In this document: in pieces, positions 17,246-25,222 of the stretch | Position numbering within the stretch: position 1 is the stretch's first letter | How the letters are laid out: every line of letters starts with the position of its first letter | Assembly (NCBI GenBank): GCA_963611165.1 | Contig: CAVDQG010000001.1 | Span: 62,001 to 126,000 of the forward strand | Direction of reading: 5' to 3' | DNA length: 64,000 nt | Source of the DNA: SIG603 sp963611165 | GTDB taxonomy: Bacteria; Bacillota; Clostridia; Oscillospirales; Acutalibacteraceae | The notes under the pieces: generated by a model | Database searches by the model: none | What the model was told of the DNA's origin: nothing | What the model saw: the letters and a program-made list of their open reading frames with translations, nothing else | Position numbers and translations under genes: made by a program

Positions 17246-17692
17246 TCAATCCTTCTTCTCTTTTTTCTCGGAGCTGTCTCCAAGCTTCTGTCTTATCTGC
17301 GTGGTGGAAATTCCCTTTGTGTACGGCACATAAATTGTGTCGCAGCCGTGCTCCTTGAGCTCAGCCTCAATCTTATTCCAAACCTCGGTTCCCTTCCAGT
17401 CGTCTCCGATGAAAGCAACATCAAAATGATACTTCTCGAGAGCCTCAAGCTTGCTTCTCGATTCGTTCTTAACAACCTCGTCAACATAGCGTATTGCGCC
17501 GACAATTTCGGCTCTGTCCTCATAGGGAATTACGGTGGAACGGTTCTTGCAATGCATGACCCACTCGTCGGAATGAACACCGACTATGAGGTAGTCGCAG
17601 TATTCCTTTGCCTGTCTGAAAAGATTCAGATGTCCTATGTGGAACATATCGAATGTACCGACCGTGTAGCCGATTTTATATTTCTTAGCCAT
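17246..17692 (-). CDS. TagD-like cytidylyltransferase
   Basis: 148 residues, typical for the glycerol-3-phosphate cytidylyltransferase family. It carries the nucleotidyltransferase motif HIGH (18-21) within GTFDMFHIGHLNLF and the second signature ISTTQIR (128-134). The expected reaction is phospho-alcohol plus CTP to CDP-alcohol and pyrophosphate. The TagF-like transferase at 23335-24498 in the same operon would use CDP-glycerol, so TagD activity is possible. The tight packing with an aldolase and an SDR argues equally for activation of another, longer alcohol or acid. AAAGGAG precedes the start; it overlaps the upstream SDR gene by 8 nt. Confidence 0.85.
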   Translation of the reverse strand: MAKKYKIGYTVGTFDMFHIGHLNLFRQAKEYCDYLIVGVHSDEWVMHCKNRSTVIPYEDRAEIVGAIRYVDEVVKNESRSKLEALEKYHFDVAFIGDDWKGTEVWNKIEAELKEHGCDTIYVPYTKGISTTQIRQKLGDSSEKKEKKD

Positions 17693-18707
17693 TATTTTCG
17701 CTCCTTTCGAGACTTTCTCTCATAGCAGAAACAAGATGTCTTATCATATCGTCAGCACCGAATTTTGGCTTCCAGCCTAATTTTTCGAGCTTTTCGGTGT
17801 CAAGTCTTATCTTAACCGTGCCGTTGTAGCCAAGCTTTGTGATGTCCTCGGGAATGTCGAATTTAAGAGAGATTCCGGACTCGGGGTAAAGTGCGATAAA
17901 TCTCTCGGCAAGCTCTTTAATGGATAAATCCGTCGCCATATTCGCTACATTATAAGCTTCGCCCCTCTCACCCTTTTCGAGCACCGTGAGAATTGCATCT
18001 GCGGCGTCGAGCGTATCGCAGTAATTTCGCACGGTGTCTCCCAAAGACTTTAGAACTATGTCCTTTTTCTCTATGACGCACCTTGCAAATTCGCAAAGAA
18101 CTCTCTTATCTCCATAGTATGCTCCGCCGCCGTAGCTTGCGGTAAGTCTCACTACTTTTGCAGGAACTGCAAACTGCTTAGCATAAGCCGCACAGATATT
18201 CTCGCACATACGCTTGCTCTCGGAGTAACTCGAGCGCACCGCCATGGGGTCGATGTAACCGCCGTCAGTCTCCTTGACAGACGGCATGGAATAATCCGTC
18301 TTGCCGTAAACTTCAAGCGAGGAGGTGAAAACAAATCCCAGTGAATTTTTTTCTTTTGCAAGCTCAAGCAAATTGACCGTGCTGTCGATTGCCGTTGAAA
18401 TCGTCCTCATGGGGAAATCGATATGCTGGCGGCTTCCGCCCGTCACGGCAGCTGTGTGGACTATGTAGTCTACGCTTTCGCCGTACTCAATCGGTTTTGT
18501 GACATCGGCGCAAAGCCACTTTATATCACCTCGGTCAAGGCAATCGGAGAAAACGGAGTTTCTTTTCTCTTCGTTGCGATAAACCGCAATTATTACTGCA
18601 TTAAGTCCGCTTTTATCATTTGCTTCGAGCACTTTTCTCACAATCCGAGAACCGACCATTCCGGTAGCACCCGTTATCAGTATCGATTTATTTCTTAAAA
18701 ATTCCAT
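17685..18707 (-). CDS. NAD-dependent epimerase/dehydratase (extended SDR)
   Basis: 340 residues from ATG 18707. The Rossmann motif GATGMVG is at 13-19 and the catalytic set is S129/S130 with Y161-x3-K165 (YSESK). Extended SDRs of this kind act on nucleotide sugars, most often UDP- or dTDP-hexoses, as epimerase, dehydratase or reductase. It overlaps the upstream flippase stop (a few bases apart) and the TagD-like gene (8 nt), so it is probably part of one step sequence with the cytidylyltransferase and aldolase. An in-frame ATG at 18743 would lie inside the flippase gene and lacks a ribosome site. Confidence 0.82.
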   Translation of the reverse strand: MEFLRNKSILITGATGMVGSRIVRKVLEANDKSGLNAVIIAVYRNEEKRNSVFSDCLDRGDIKWLCADVTKPIEYGESVDYIVHTAAVTGGSRQHIDFPMRTISTAIDSTVNLLELAKEKNSLGFVFTSSLEVYGKTDYSMPSVKETDGGYIDPMAVRSSYSESKRMCENICAAYAKQFAVPAKVVRLTASYGGGAYYGDKRVLCEFARCVIEKKDIVLKSLGDTVRNYCDTLDAADAILTVLEKGERGEAYNVANMATDLSIKELAERFIALYPESGISLKFDIPEDITKLGYNGTVKIRLDTEKLEKLGWKPKFGADDMIRHLVSAMRESLERSENNG

Positions 18708-18708
18708 A

Positions 18709-20304
18709 TTACTTTTTGAATGCCTTTTTAATTTTTTTAACATATCTTGAGCCGACCTTGAGAAGATACTTGCCCTCTACAGACTTAATGTAGCACAAAA
18801 CAAGAGCAGTAGGAACGGTTATCGCACAGATAATCACATGGATAATAACGCTTAGCCAGCCCCATCCCGTAAAGAGATTCTGACAGATGAAATAGTCAAT
18901 TGCTCCTACAGCCGCCGTAACGAAAACATTGAATGCAAGCTTTGTGAAATACTCAGAAACCTTATATTTGCCCTTAAAGCCGTATTTATAAACGATAACG
19001 GGGTCAAACCACATAAGTGTTGTCCAGTCCGCAATTATCGTGCCGATAAGAACGCCGTCTATTCCCAAACTGTTTACAAGTGCGACAGAAACGACAATGT
19101 TGATGATCATTCCGGCAACGGGTCTGAACTTAGCCTGCTGAAAAAGTCCCATTGTCGTGCGGAACTTAGACAAAACCAGTCGGTAGGCATAGGTGAAAAT
19201 CTGGAAGCCCATCAAAAGAGCAAACGGCTGAGAGATGAGCCACTGGTCGCCTATCCAAACATTGACGAGCTCATCGCCGCAGACAAACACACCGACGCCC
19301 GCCGTTGCTCCGAGTATCGCTGTGATAAGGTTTATCGACTTGAATATCTCGTACTCATGCTCGCCCTGATTGGAAGCGTGGAGGTTTCCTATGCTGTGAG
19401 AAACAGAGTTGAATATCTTGCTGAAAAGCGTGCGGATTGTCGTGTAGAAAATGTAGTAGTTGGAGTAAAGTCCGACATAATCAATACCGAGGAACATAGA
19501 AATTACTATGTTATCGGTAGCGTTTAAGACAACGCCGTTAATCTTGTATAGGAAAAGTGCGCCGCAGTCTTTGAAGATTCCCACCGCTTCCTCACGGCTT
19601 AATTTATCATCGCCCGCATTTTTGATGTACGGATACATCTTGTCGGAAAGAACACCTCCGACTATGTTCTGCAAGATAACCTCTGCTATCATGAAGAACA
19701 CATATAGCGTGAAATTAGGATAAATCAAAAGCGCCGCAATCTGCACGAGTGAAATTCCAACCGTAAAGAAATAGTTGATTATATTGAGCAGATATTCCTT
19801 TTGATTAGCCTTGATGATTGCCGTTTTGTAGGCAAAGAACAGATAAGACGAAACATTCTTGAAAAGATAGAGGCAGAAAAGGAAGGACATATTTATGCCC
19901 AGACTTTCAAGCTTTCCTCCGTCCTTGATGATGTACGGCAAAAACGGTATCAGACACAAGCCGATAATCGCAACCGCAATACCGATATATCTGTAAACCG
20001 TCTTGTAGAACTTCATGAGAACGGCGATTCTCTTGTGGTCGTTCTCGGCTATCGGCTTATATAACTTATAAAGTATTGCGCTTCCGACTCCCAGCTCGGC
20101 AAGCGACAGCATGGTAAGAACATTCGAGAAAAGTCCGTTTATACCGAGATAAGACTTACCGAGTGTCTTGATGAATACGGTTCTCACCGCAAACTGCATG
20201 ATTATCGTGATAAGCTGACCGCCTATACTGCTCGTGAAGTTAAAAATCGTGTTCGTCAGTCGTGAGTTTTCTTTTCTTAACGCCTTTGCGTTTATCTTCT
20301 TCAT
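18709..20304 (-). CDS. Wzx-type polysaccharide flippase
   Basis: 531 residues with about 14 hydrophobic segments, matching the MOP/PST superfamily of lipid-linked oligosaccharide flippases (starting NTIFNFTSSIGGQLITIIMQ, with ELGVGSAILYKLYKPIAE after the second segment). It should move undecaprenyl-linked repeat units across the cytoplasmic membrane before polymerisation by one of the Wzy-like proteins. AGGAAAGG precedes the ATG. A 10-bp hairpin lies just upstream. Confidence 0.88.
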   Translation of the reverse strand: MKKINAKALRKENSRLTNTIFNFTSSIGGQLITIIMQFAVRTVFIKTLGKSYLGINGLFSNVLTMLSLAELGVGSAILYKLYKPIAENDHKRIAVLMKFYKTVYRYIGIAVAIIGLCLIPFLPYIIKDGGKLESLGINMSFLFCLYLFKNVSSYLFFAYKTAIIKANQKEYLLNIINYFFTVGISLVQIAALLIYPNFTLYVFFMIAEVILQNIVGGVLSDKMYPYIKNAGDDKLSREEAVGIFKDCGALFLYKINGVVLNATDNIVISMFLGIDYVGLYSNYYIFYTTIRTLFSKIFNSVSHSIGNLHASNQGEHEYEIFKSINLITAILGATAGVGVFVCGDELVNVWIGDQWLISQPFALLMGFQIFTYAYRLVLSKFRTTMGLFQQAKFRPVAGMIINIVVSVALVNSLGIDGVLIGTIIADWTTLMWFDPVIVYKYGFKGKYKVSEYFTKLAFNVFVTAAVGAIDYFICQNLFTGWGWLSVIIHVIICAITVPTALVLCYIKSVEGKYLLKVGSRYVKKIKKAFKK

Positions 20305-20320
20305 TCTTTTGCCTTTCCTA

Positions 20321-20356
20321 AAAATCGGCGTATCCCCTCACCAAAGCGCCGATTTT
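20321..20356 (-). terminator. Hairpin between GNAT and flippase genes
   Basis: A perfect 10-bp stem (AAAATCGGCG 20321-20330 with 20347-20356, 16-base loop) followed by TTTTTA on the minus strand. It looks like an intrinsic terminator inside the operon and may partly separate the first ten genes from the rest. I found no clear new promoter after it. Confidence 0.5.
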
Positions 20357-20391
20357 ATATTGAAATTTCATAAAGCAAACCGCATTTTCGC

Positions 20392-20952
20392 TTATTTCTG
20401 CTTTTTCTCCTTAAGCTTAAAATAAGCCTTGGCTTTCAGTTCCTTTAATTTGGAACCCTCTCTCCATTTTACCATTCGGACGCTCGGATAATCATATCCC
20501 TTAAATTTGATATAATCGACCTTTAAAAATCCGTTTTTCACGGCAGTTGCCATTGCGGCATTGTTCTTTGAGGATGTAGTCCAGAAAATTGTTTTTATTC
20601 CGTTTTCCTCTGCCCATTTCTCGCAGGCGCTTACAAGTCTGCTCGCAATCCCGTTCCCGGCAAAATCGGGCAAAACCGCAATAAATCTCACAGCCGACGG
20701 CTTATTGTCAGAATACCACTTGTTTGATTTCTCGATGCATATCATCATCGTACCGACAATCTTTTCGCCGTCAAAAGCACAGAAAACCGCTCCGCCGTCT
20801 TTAAGTCTTGAAAAATAATCCTCACGGGTCATTTCGTCATTCTTGAAAGTAAGACCGCTTGCGGCATGAGCCTCAAGCATGACGGCTCTTATCTCTTCAA
20901 AGTGCTCCTCGGGAGAAACCGCTTTTATATCAATGCTTTTCTTCTCAGACAT
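20392..20952 (-). CDS. GNAT family N-acetyltransferase
   Basis: 186 residues, one GNAT domain. The acetyl-CoA pyrophosphate loop reads LPDFAGNGIASRLVSACEKW, near residue 95-110, and EENGIKTIFWTTSSKNNAAM matches strand 5 and the following helix. The lysine-rich tail LKELKAKAYFKLKEKKQK may bind nucleic acid or membrane phosphates. It is 1 bp from the ATP-grasp gene upstream, so the three probably act on one product, for example acetylating an amino-acid or amino-sugar substituent. The substrate cannot be read from the sequence. Confidence 0.8.
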   Translation of the reverse strand: MSEKKSIDIKAVSPEEHFEEIRAVMLEAHAASGLTFKNDEMTREDYFSRLKDGGAVFCAFDGEKIVGTMMICIEKSNKWYSDNKPSAVRFIAVLPDFAGNGIASRLVSACEKWAEENGIKTIFWTTSSKNNAAMATAVKNGFLKVDYIKFKGYDYPSVRMVKWREGSKLKELKAKAYFKLKEKKQK

Positions 20953-20953
20953 T

Positions 20954-22150
20954 TTATTTCTTTCCTATAATTTTCTTTATGTGCTTTTTAACGTCACGCA
21001 CCTTCATGCGCTTGTCAAAAACCTTTCTGGGGCCCAAATCCTCGCTGTCGTCCGTAAGGCAGAAATCAGAGCTTTCTATCAGCTTTTTAAGTTCCTTTTT
21101 ACCGATAAAGCCGTGAAGATAATCCTCCCAGATAACCTTGTCGTTGACAAAGCTCTTGTTTAAGCTGATTTTGTTTTCGCTCGGCAATTCTCCGCCCAAG
21201 AGAACATCCACCGCTATTGACGGCAAATTTCCTCCGCAAAGAGTGTAAATATAACTCGGGCCGCCGCATCGAAGATTGATTTCTCCGAAATAGACCTTGT
21301 CGCCCGAAACAAGAAGCTCCAAATCGAACATTCCGACATAGTGAAGCTCGGACATATATTTCTCGATTTTCTCGAGAAGACCGCCTATTTCATCTGTTGA
21401 CACCAATCTGCCCTTTAGGGTAACACCTCTGTTAAAAAGTGCAACCTGCTCCTTTTTGATGACGGCGGGAATAAAAGCCTTTTCCCCGTCGCTCACGCCG
21501 TTCATTACTATCTCGGAGTCTATGTGAATAAACTCCTGAAGCATAAATTTTGTGAGTCTCTTTTTGCTTTTTGTTGCCGCAATTCTCTTTTCAAGCTCGT
21601 TTCTGTCGGCACATTTTCCAATGTCCGACTTTCCCGCATGAGCGGAAACAACGGGCTTTAGAAAGACAGGGTAGTTCACATCATCGGGAATACTCATGTT
21701 CTCGTCAGCCAAATCGATGATACTGCTTTTTATGCTCGGAAAACCGCATTTTTCCGCAATAGACAGCTGTACATCCTTTCTCATGAAATATTCAAGCTGG
21801 TGATCTTCGTCCTCGCCTTTCATAAACGGCATGACAAAATTATCCCCAAGCTCGCCCCGTAGGCTGTCGGCAATGTAAATTCCGTGGTCGTCTGTCGGAT
21901 AAAGGACGTATGTCTTCGATTTATCCGTATATTCCGTCTTTATTACATTTATGATATCCTCGTCCTTTTTTGACGGAATATCATAAACCTTATCTATATA
22001 TTTGCAAGCTTTTACTATCTCGGTGTCTCGCCTTATGGGCGCATAAATCAAATCAACCGTGTAGCCGCTTTTTCCAAGCGATCTTGCCGTGCTGATTGAA
22101 GTGAGGTAATTTCTTCCGAGAAGTATTACTCTGATATTATCCTTGCTCAT
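20954..22150 (-). CDS. ATP-grasp ligase, paralogue 1
   Basis: 398 residues. An N-terminal Rossmann-like part (RVILLGRNYLTSISTARSL) precedes an ATP-grasp fold with the lysine-containing DVNYPVFLKPVVSAHAGKSD (about 158-177), grasp residues LQEFIHIDSEI, and the metal-binding FDLELLVSGDKVYFGEINLR (about 281-300; E296 and N298 expected). Enzymes of this type join a carboxylate to an amine through an acyl phosphate. In a polysaccharide locus the likely job is attaching an amino acid or small acid to a sugar or to another amino acid. The start overlaps the stop of paralogue 2 by 4 nt (ATGA). Confidence 0.8.
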   Translation of the reverse strand: MSKDNIRVILLGRNYLTSISTARSLGKSGYTVDLIYAPIRRDTEIVKACKYIDKVYDIPSKKDEDIINVIKTEYTDKSKTYVLYPTDDHGIYIADSLRGELGDNFVMPFMKGEDEDHQLEYFMRKDVQLSIAEKCGFPSIKSSIIDLADENMSIPDDVNYPVFLKPVVSAHAGKSDIGKCADRNELEKRIAATKSKKRLTKFMLQEFIHIDSEIVMNGVSDGEKAFIPAVIKKEQVALFNRGVTLKGRLVSTDEIGGLLEKIEKYMSELHYVGMFDLELLVSGDKVYFGEINLRCGGPSYIYTLCGGNLPSIAVDVLLGGELPSENKISLNKSFVNDKVIWEDYLHGFIGKKELKKLIESSDFCLTDDSEDLGPRKVFDKRMKVRDVKKHIKKIIGKK

Positions 22151-23322
22151 TTTTTCGCCTTTATCTTTGCTCTTTTTTCTTCAAAAGCAAAATACTTCTG
22201 CGGCTTTTTGTCGCTCTCGCACTTCATAAAGCCATACTGCGTGTTGTCGACAAGCCTTCTGTACTCGTCCCAAGAAAGTGAGCCGTGAGAAAATTCATCG
22301 AGAGCTATTCTCTCGTTCACAACCTCTAAAGGTTTAATCTCGATGGGACTAAACTCATAATTTCCGTGAAGTGCATCACTGAGCATCTTCGCAAAGTTCG
22401 CTCCGCCGAGCAAAAACGCATAGCCCGAAGCACCCTGTCTTAGATTCAGCTCGTTAAAATAAAGCTTTCCGCCCGATTTAATCACATCAATATCAAAAAT
22501 ACCCGTGAAATTCAGGCTTTCGACAAATCGTGTAAAGGCGTCTCTGTATTCCTCATACTTTGAGAACGGCACAAGTCTTCCGACAACGGTGACGCCCGAG
22601 TGAGAGCCTGTTCCGCCGACAGCCATCTCATATATACCGGGAATCTGAGCATGAACGGAATCGGTGAAGCCGTTGAAGCAAAGCTCCTCGTCAATCTCGA
22701 GGTATTCTTCTGCCAGCATATCGCAGTCGGCAAGCTTAGCCGCACCGCTGACATACTTTCGCAAATCTTCGATGGAATCGCATTTTCCCATAAAACTTTT
22801 TCTCTTTGGAATGGGAGTTGCCGGCTTGACGAACACGGGATATTCAATGTCATCGGGCAATGTGAATTTTCCGTCCTCAATTGTAATCGTGCGGCATTTC
22901 GTGACATTCAGCCCTACCTTTTCGGCAAGCTGCTTCTGGTAGCCCTTGTCCATAAGGCGCACAACACCGCCCTGCTTATTCTGCACATTCGGCATAAGAA
23001 AATCTTCCTTAAGCTCGTTATAGTACATATCTATCGTCTCTGCCGAAAAATCGTCTGTGGGAAGAATTAAAGTTTTCTCTCCCTTTGACTTGCATCTTTT
23101 TTTGAGAAATTCTATGAGTGACTCTCTGTCCTTCTCGCTGATAAAGGTGTAGTCAATGACATATTTGCTTCTGAACTGCGGAGCAATTCTCTGCCATGAA
23201 ATCGGCTTTGGCAGCTTCTGTACAGTTTTCACCGATATAACATCGTAGCCTATTTCTCCGATTGCCCTCGTCATACCGAGAAGCGAGGTTGAAACTCTGC
23301 CTATTACAACTGCTTTTGACAT
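22147..23322 (-). CDS. ATP-grasp ligase, paralogue 2
   Basis: 391 residues, homologous to the neighbour along its length: KAVVIGRVSTSLLGMTRAIG at the N-terminus, DIEYPVFVKPATPIPKRKSF as the ATP-lysine region, and FDIDVIKSGGKLYFNELNLR as the metal-binding strand, aligned with the equivalent positions of paralogue 1. The small substitutions in the substrate half suggest a different acceptor. AGAGGAACG precedes the ATG. Both ligases and the GNAT form a tight cassette between the TagF-like gene and the flippase. Which substrate each uses is unknown. Confidence 0.8.
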   Translation of the reverse strand: MSKAVVIGRVSTSLLGMTRAIGEIGYDVISVKTVQKLPKPISWQRIAPQFRSKYVIDYTFISEKDRESLIEFLKKRCKSKGEKTLILPTDDFSAETIDMYYNELKEDFLMPNVQNKQGGVVRLMDKGYQKQLAEKVGLNVTKCRTITIEDGKFTLPDDIEYPVFVKPATPIPKRKSFMGKCDSIEDLRKYVSGAAKLADCDMLAEEYLEIDEELCFNGFTDSVHAQIPGIYEMAVGGTGSHSGVTVVGRLVPFSKYEEYRDAFTRFVESLNFTGIFDIDVIKSGGKLYFNELNLRQGASGYAFLLGGANFAKMLSDALHGNYEFSPIEIKPLEVVNERIALDEFSHGSLSWDEYRRLVDNTQYGFMKCESDKKPQKYFAFEEKRAKIKAKK

Positions 23323-23334
23323 TTTTCGTTCCTC

Positions 23335-24498
23335 TTACTTTTCGCCGTCCAAAAGTCCTGTTTTTTCGAGAACTCTCAGGCTGTTTTTGTTGTCGTTATG
23401 GAAATTGATGAATTTGTTGAGCGTTCTTCTCTCGTCTGCTCCCTTGTCGATACCGTTTGCAATATCGTCAAGCCAGGAGTAAAGCTCACTTGTCTTTCCT
23501 ATGTGAACTCCCGGCATGAGAAGCTTGACATTCTCGAATGCAAAGCCGGGCTTCTTGCTGTATTCCTCGAAGTCGTCATATATAAACGCTATCGGACGGT
23601 CGAGAAGCATAAAATCCGTGAAAACAGAAGAATAATCCGTCAGCATGGCGTCAACGCCGCCGATGAGATGATAAAGCGAGCACTCAGGCGGAAGGTCGCT
23701 GTCGCCGAAAACCTGAATATTGCTGTAGTCCACCTCGTAAATTGCTCCGTGACCGAGAAGATGGGGATGAAGCTTGATAAGAAGAACTATGTTGTTTTTC
23801 TTGAGGTTCTCGTTAAGCTCACTTAGCTCTTCTTTCTGAACAACGGGAATACCGAGCGAATAGAACTTTCCGTCCTTGTCTCCCGTGCTCTCGTCAGCGT
23901 GATAAGTAGGCATCCAGATGACAGTCTTGCAGTTCGGATTTGCCTTAACCTTAGGAAGATTATCAAGACACATTCTGTCCTTGCCGGCAAACATGAAGTC
24001 GTTTCTCGGCAAACCCGTTGTCAGGCAGTGAGTCGGCGGCATTCTGAAGCGTGAAGAAAATCTGTATCTGTAAAAATCAGAAGAAACCGTGATGTAATCG
24101 GCAAAATTCGGAGTGTAGTTGTGGTCCATGGGGCCCTTGATTCCCATTCCGTGCCAAATAAGCGTGACCTTTTGCTTCTTCGTTCTCACATTTCCGAAAA
24201 GCATATGAGAACGGTAGATATGCGTGCTCTTGCAATACTCAATCAAGCCTTTAACAGATGATTTTGAATAAAACTCGACATCAGGATACTTTTCTTTCAG
24301 CTTTTCGGGATTGCCGTTCACAAGCCAAACAGCATGATATTTTTTATCAAGTCCCTGTCTTCGAAACTCCTCGTAAAGTGCACGTCCGTTATCGGAATAA
24401 TCAGGCTTTGAATAAAAAAGCACCTGATTTTCTTTTTTTGGCACGAGTCGGTCGAAAAGGCCGATTGCTTTAAGTCCGATATTATGCTTTAAACTCAT
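23335..24498 (-). CDS. CDP-glycerol glycerophosphotransferase family protein (TagB/TagF-like)
   Basis: 387 residues, the catalytic domain of the TagF family: WHGMGIKGPMDHNYT near 128-142, WMPTYHADEST, LLIKLHPH, and the C-terminal LTDYSSVFTDFMLLDRPIAF. These enzymes add glycerol-phosphate from CDP-glycerol to a lipid-linked sugar, either once (TagB) or repeatedly (TagF). Length fits the single-domain type without the long N-terminal extension of B. subtilis TagF. It implies phosphodiester-linked glycerol, or a related polyol, in the glycan. The start has AGGAG upstream. Confidence 0.88.
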   Translation of the reverse strand: MSLKHNIGLKAIGLFDRLVPKKENQVLFYSKPDYSDNGRALYEEFRRQGLDKKYHAVWLVNGNPEKLKEKYPDVEFYSKSSVKGLIEYCKSTHIYRSHMLFGNVRTKKQKVTLIWHGMGIKGPMDHNYTPNFADYITVSSDFYRYRFSSRFRMPPTHCLTTGLPRNDFMFAGKDRMCLDNLPKVKANPNCKTVIWMPTYHADESTGDKDGKFYSLGIPVVQKEELSELNENLKKNNIVLLIKLHPHLLGHGAIYEVDYSNIQVFGDSDLPPECSLYHLIGGVDAMLTDYSSVFTDFMLLDRPIAFIYDDFEEYSKKPGFAFENVKLLMPGVHIGKTSELYSWLDDIANGIDKGADERRTLNKFINFHNDNKNSLRVLEKTGLLDGEK

Positions 24499-24532
24499 TT
24501 CTTTTCTCCTATCCTAACGGGGGCACTGCCAA

Positions 24533-25222
24533 TCAGTGTTCCCAGTAGATATTTTCCTTTACGGTTTTTGCGGGCGAACCTGCAATAACAGCATTCTTGT
24601 TTGTGAAGCTCTTGGTCACAAGACTTCTCGTTCCCACGACAGTGCCCTTTGCAAGGCTGACTCCCTTGAGAATATCGACATATGATGCAATCCAAACGTG
24701 ATCGCCGATTTCTATTTTCTTAGGCGGATTAATCACGTTATGCTTTTCGTCATAAAGCGGGTGGCCGTCATTGTCACGAAGATTGATATTCCAGCCGAGA
24801 AGAACATCCTCGCCGAAAGTGATTTCCTCGTTGCTGTAGACAAAGCAGTTCACATTACATGAGAACTTGTCGCCCAGGCGGATTTTTCCGCCCGACGCAC
24901 AAATCGAAGTACCGCCGCCTATCGAAGCCGAGCCGTCAAAAATTATTTTGCCGCCCTCATCGCAGATAAGGTAGGCACTTTTATTCACAGGAATACCTCT
25001 CTTGGAGGTTTTCTGTGCGGCGATTTTTATCATACCCGTCTTTATTTTTCCGTTTACCTTGACGCTTTTTTTATTGATTCCGCTGAGTTTGCATTTTCCC
25101 ATAATGACAAACGGAAGCTTCACGGCTTCCTTAAACGGCAAAACCGAAAAATTGAGGTAAAGCGTCTTTGGAAAACAGACCGCCCCTCTGAAACATCTGC
25201 TGATTACTCTTGATAACTTCAT
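24533..25222 (-). CDS. Left-handed beta-helix acyltransferase
   Basis: 229 residues with hexapeptide repeats ([LIV]-G-x4), for example IRLGDKFSCNVNC, ITFGEDVLLGWN, IEIGDHVWIASYV and VSLAKGTVVGTRS. The active-site histidine is likely in LRDNDGHPLYDE. This fold acetylates or succinylates sugars, usually a 3-, 4- or 6-hydroxyl or amine of a nucleotide- or lipid-linked sugar. Its start overlaps the polymerase stop by 4 nt (ATGA), so it is translationally coupled. Confidence 0.85.
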   Translation of the reverse strand: MKLSRVISRCFRGAVCFPKTLYLNFSVLPFKEAVKLPFVIMGKCKLSGINKKSVKVNGKIKTGMIKIAAQKTSKRGIPVNKSAYLICDEGGKIIFDGSASIGGGTSICASGGKIRLGDKFSCNVNCFVYSNEEITFGEDVLLGWNINLRDNDGHPLYDEKHNVINPPKKIEIGDHVWIASYVDILKGVSLAKGTVVGTRSLVTKSFTNKNAVIAGSPAKTVKENIYWEH

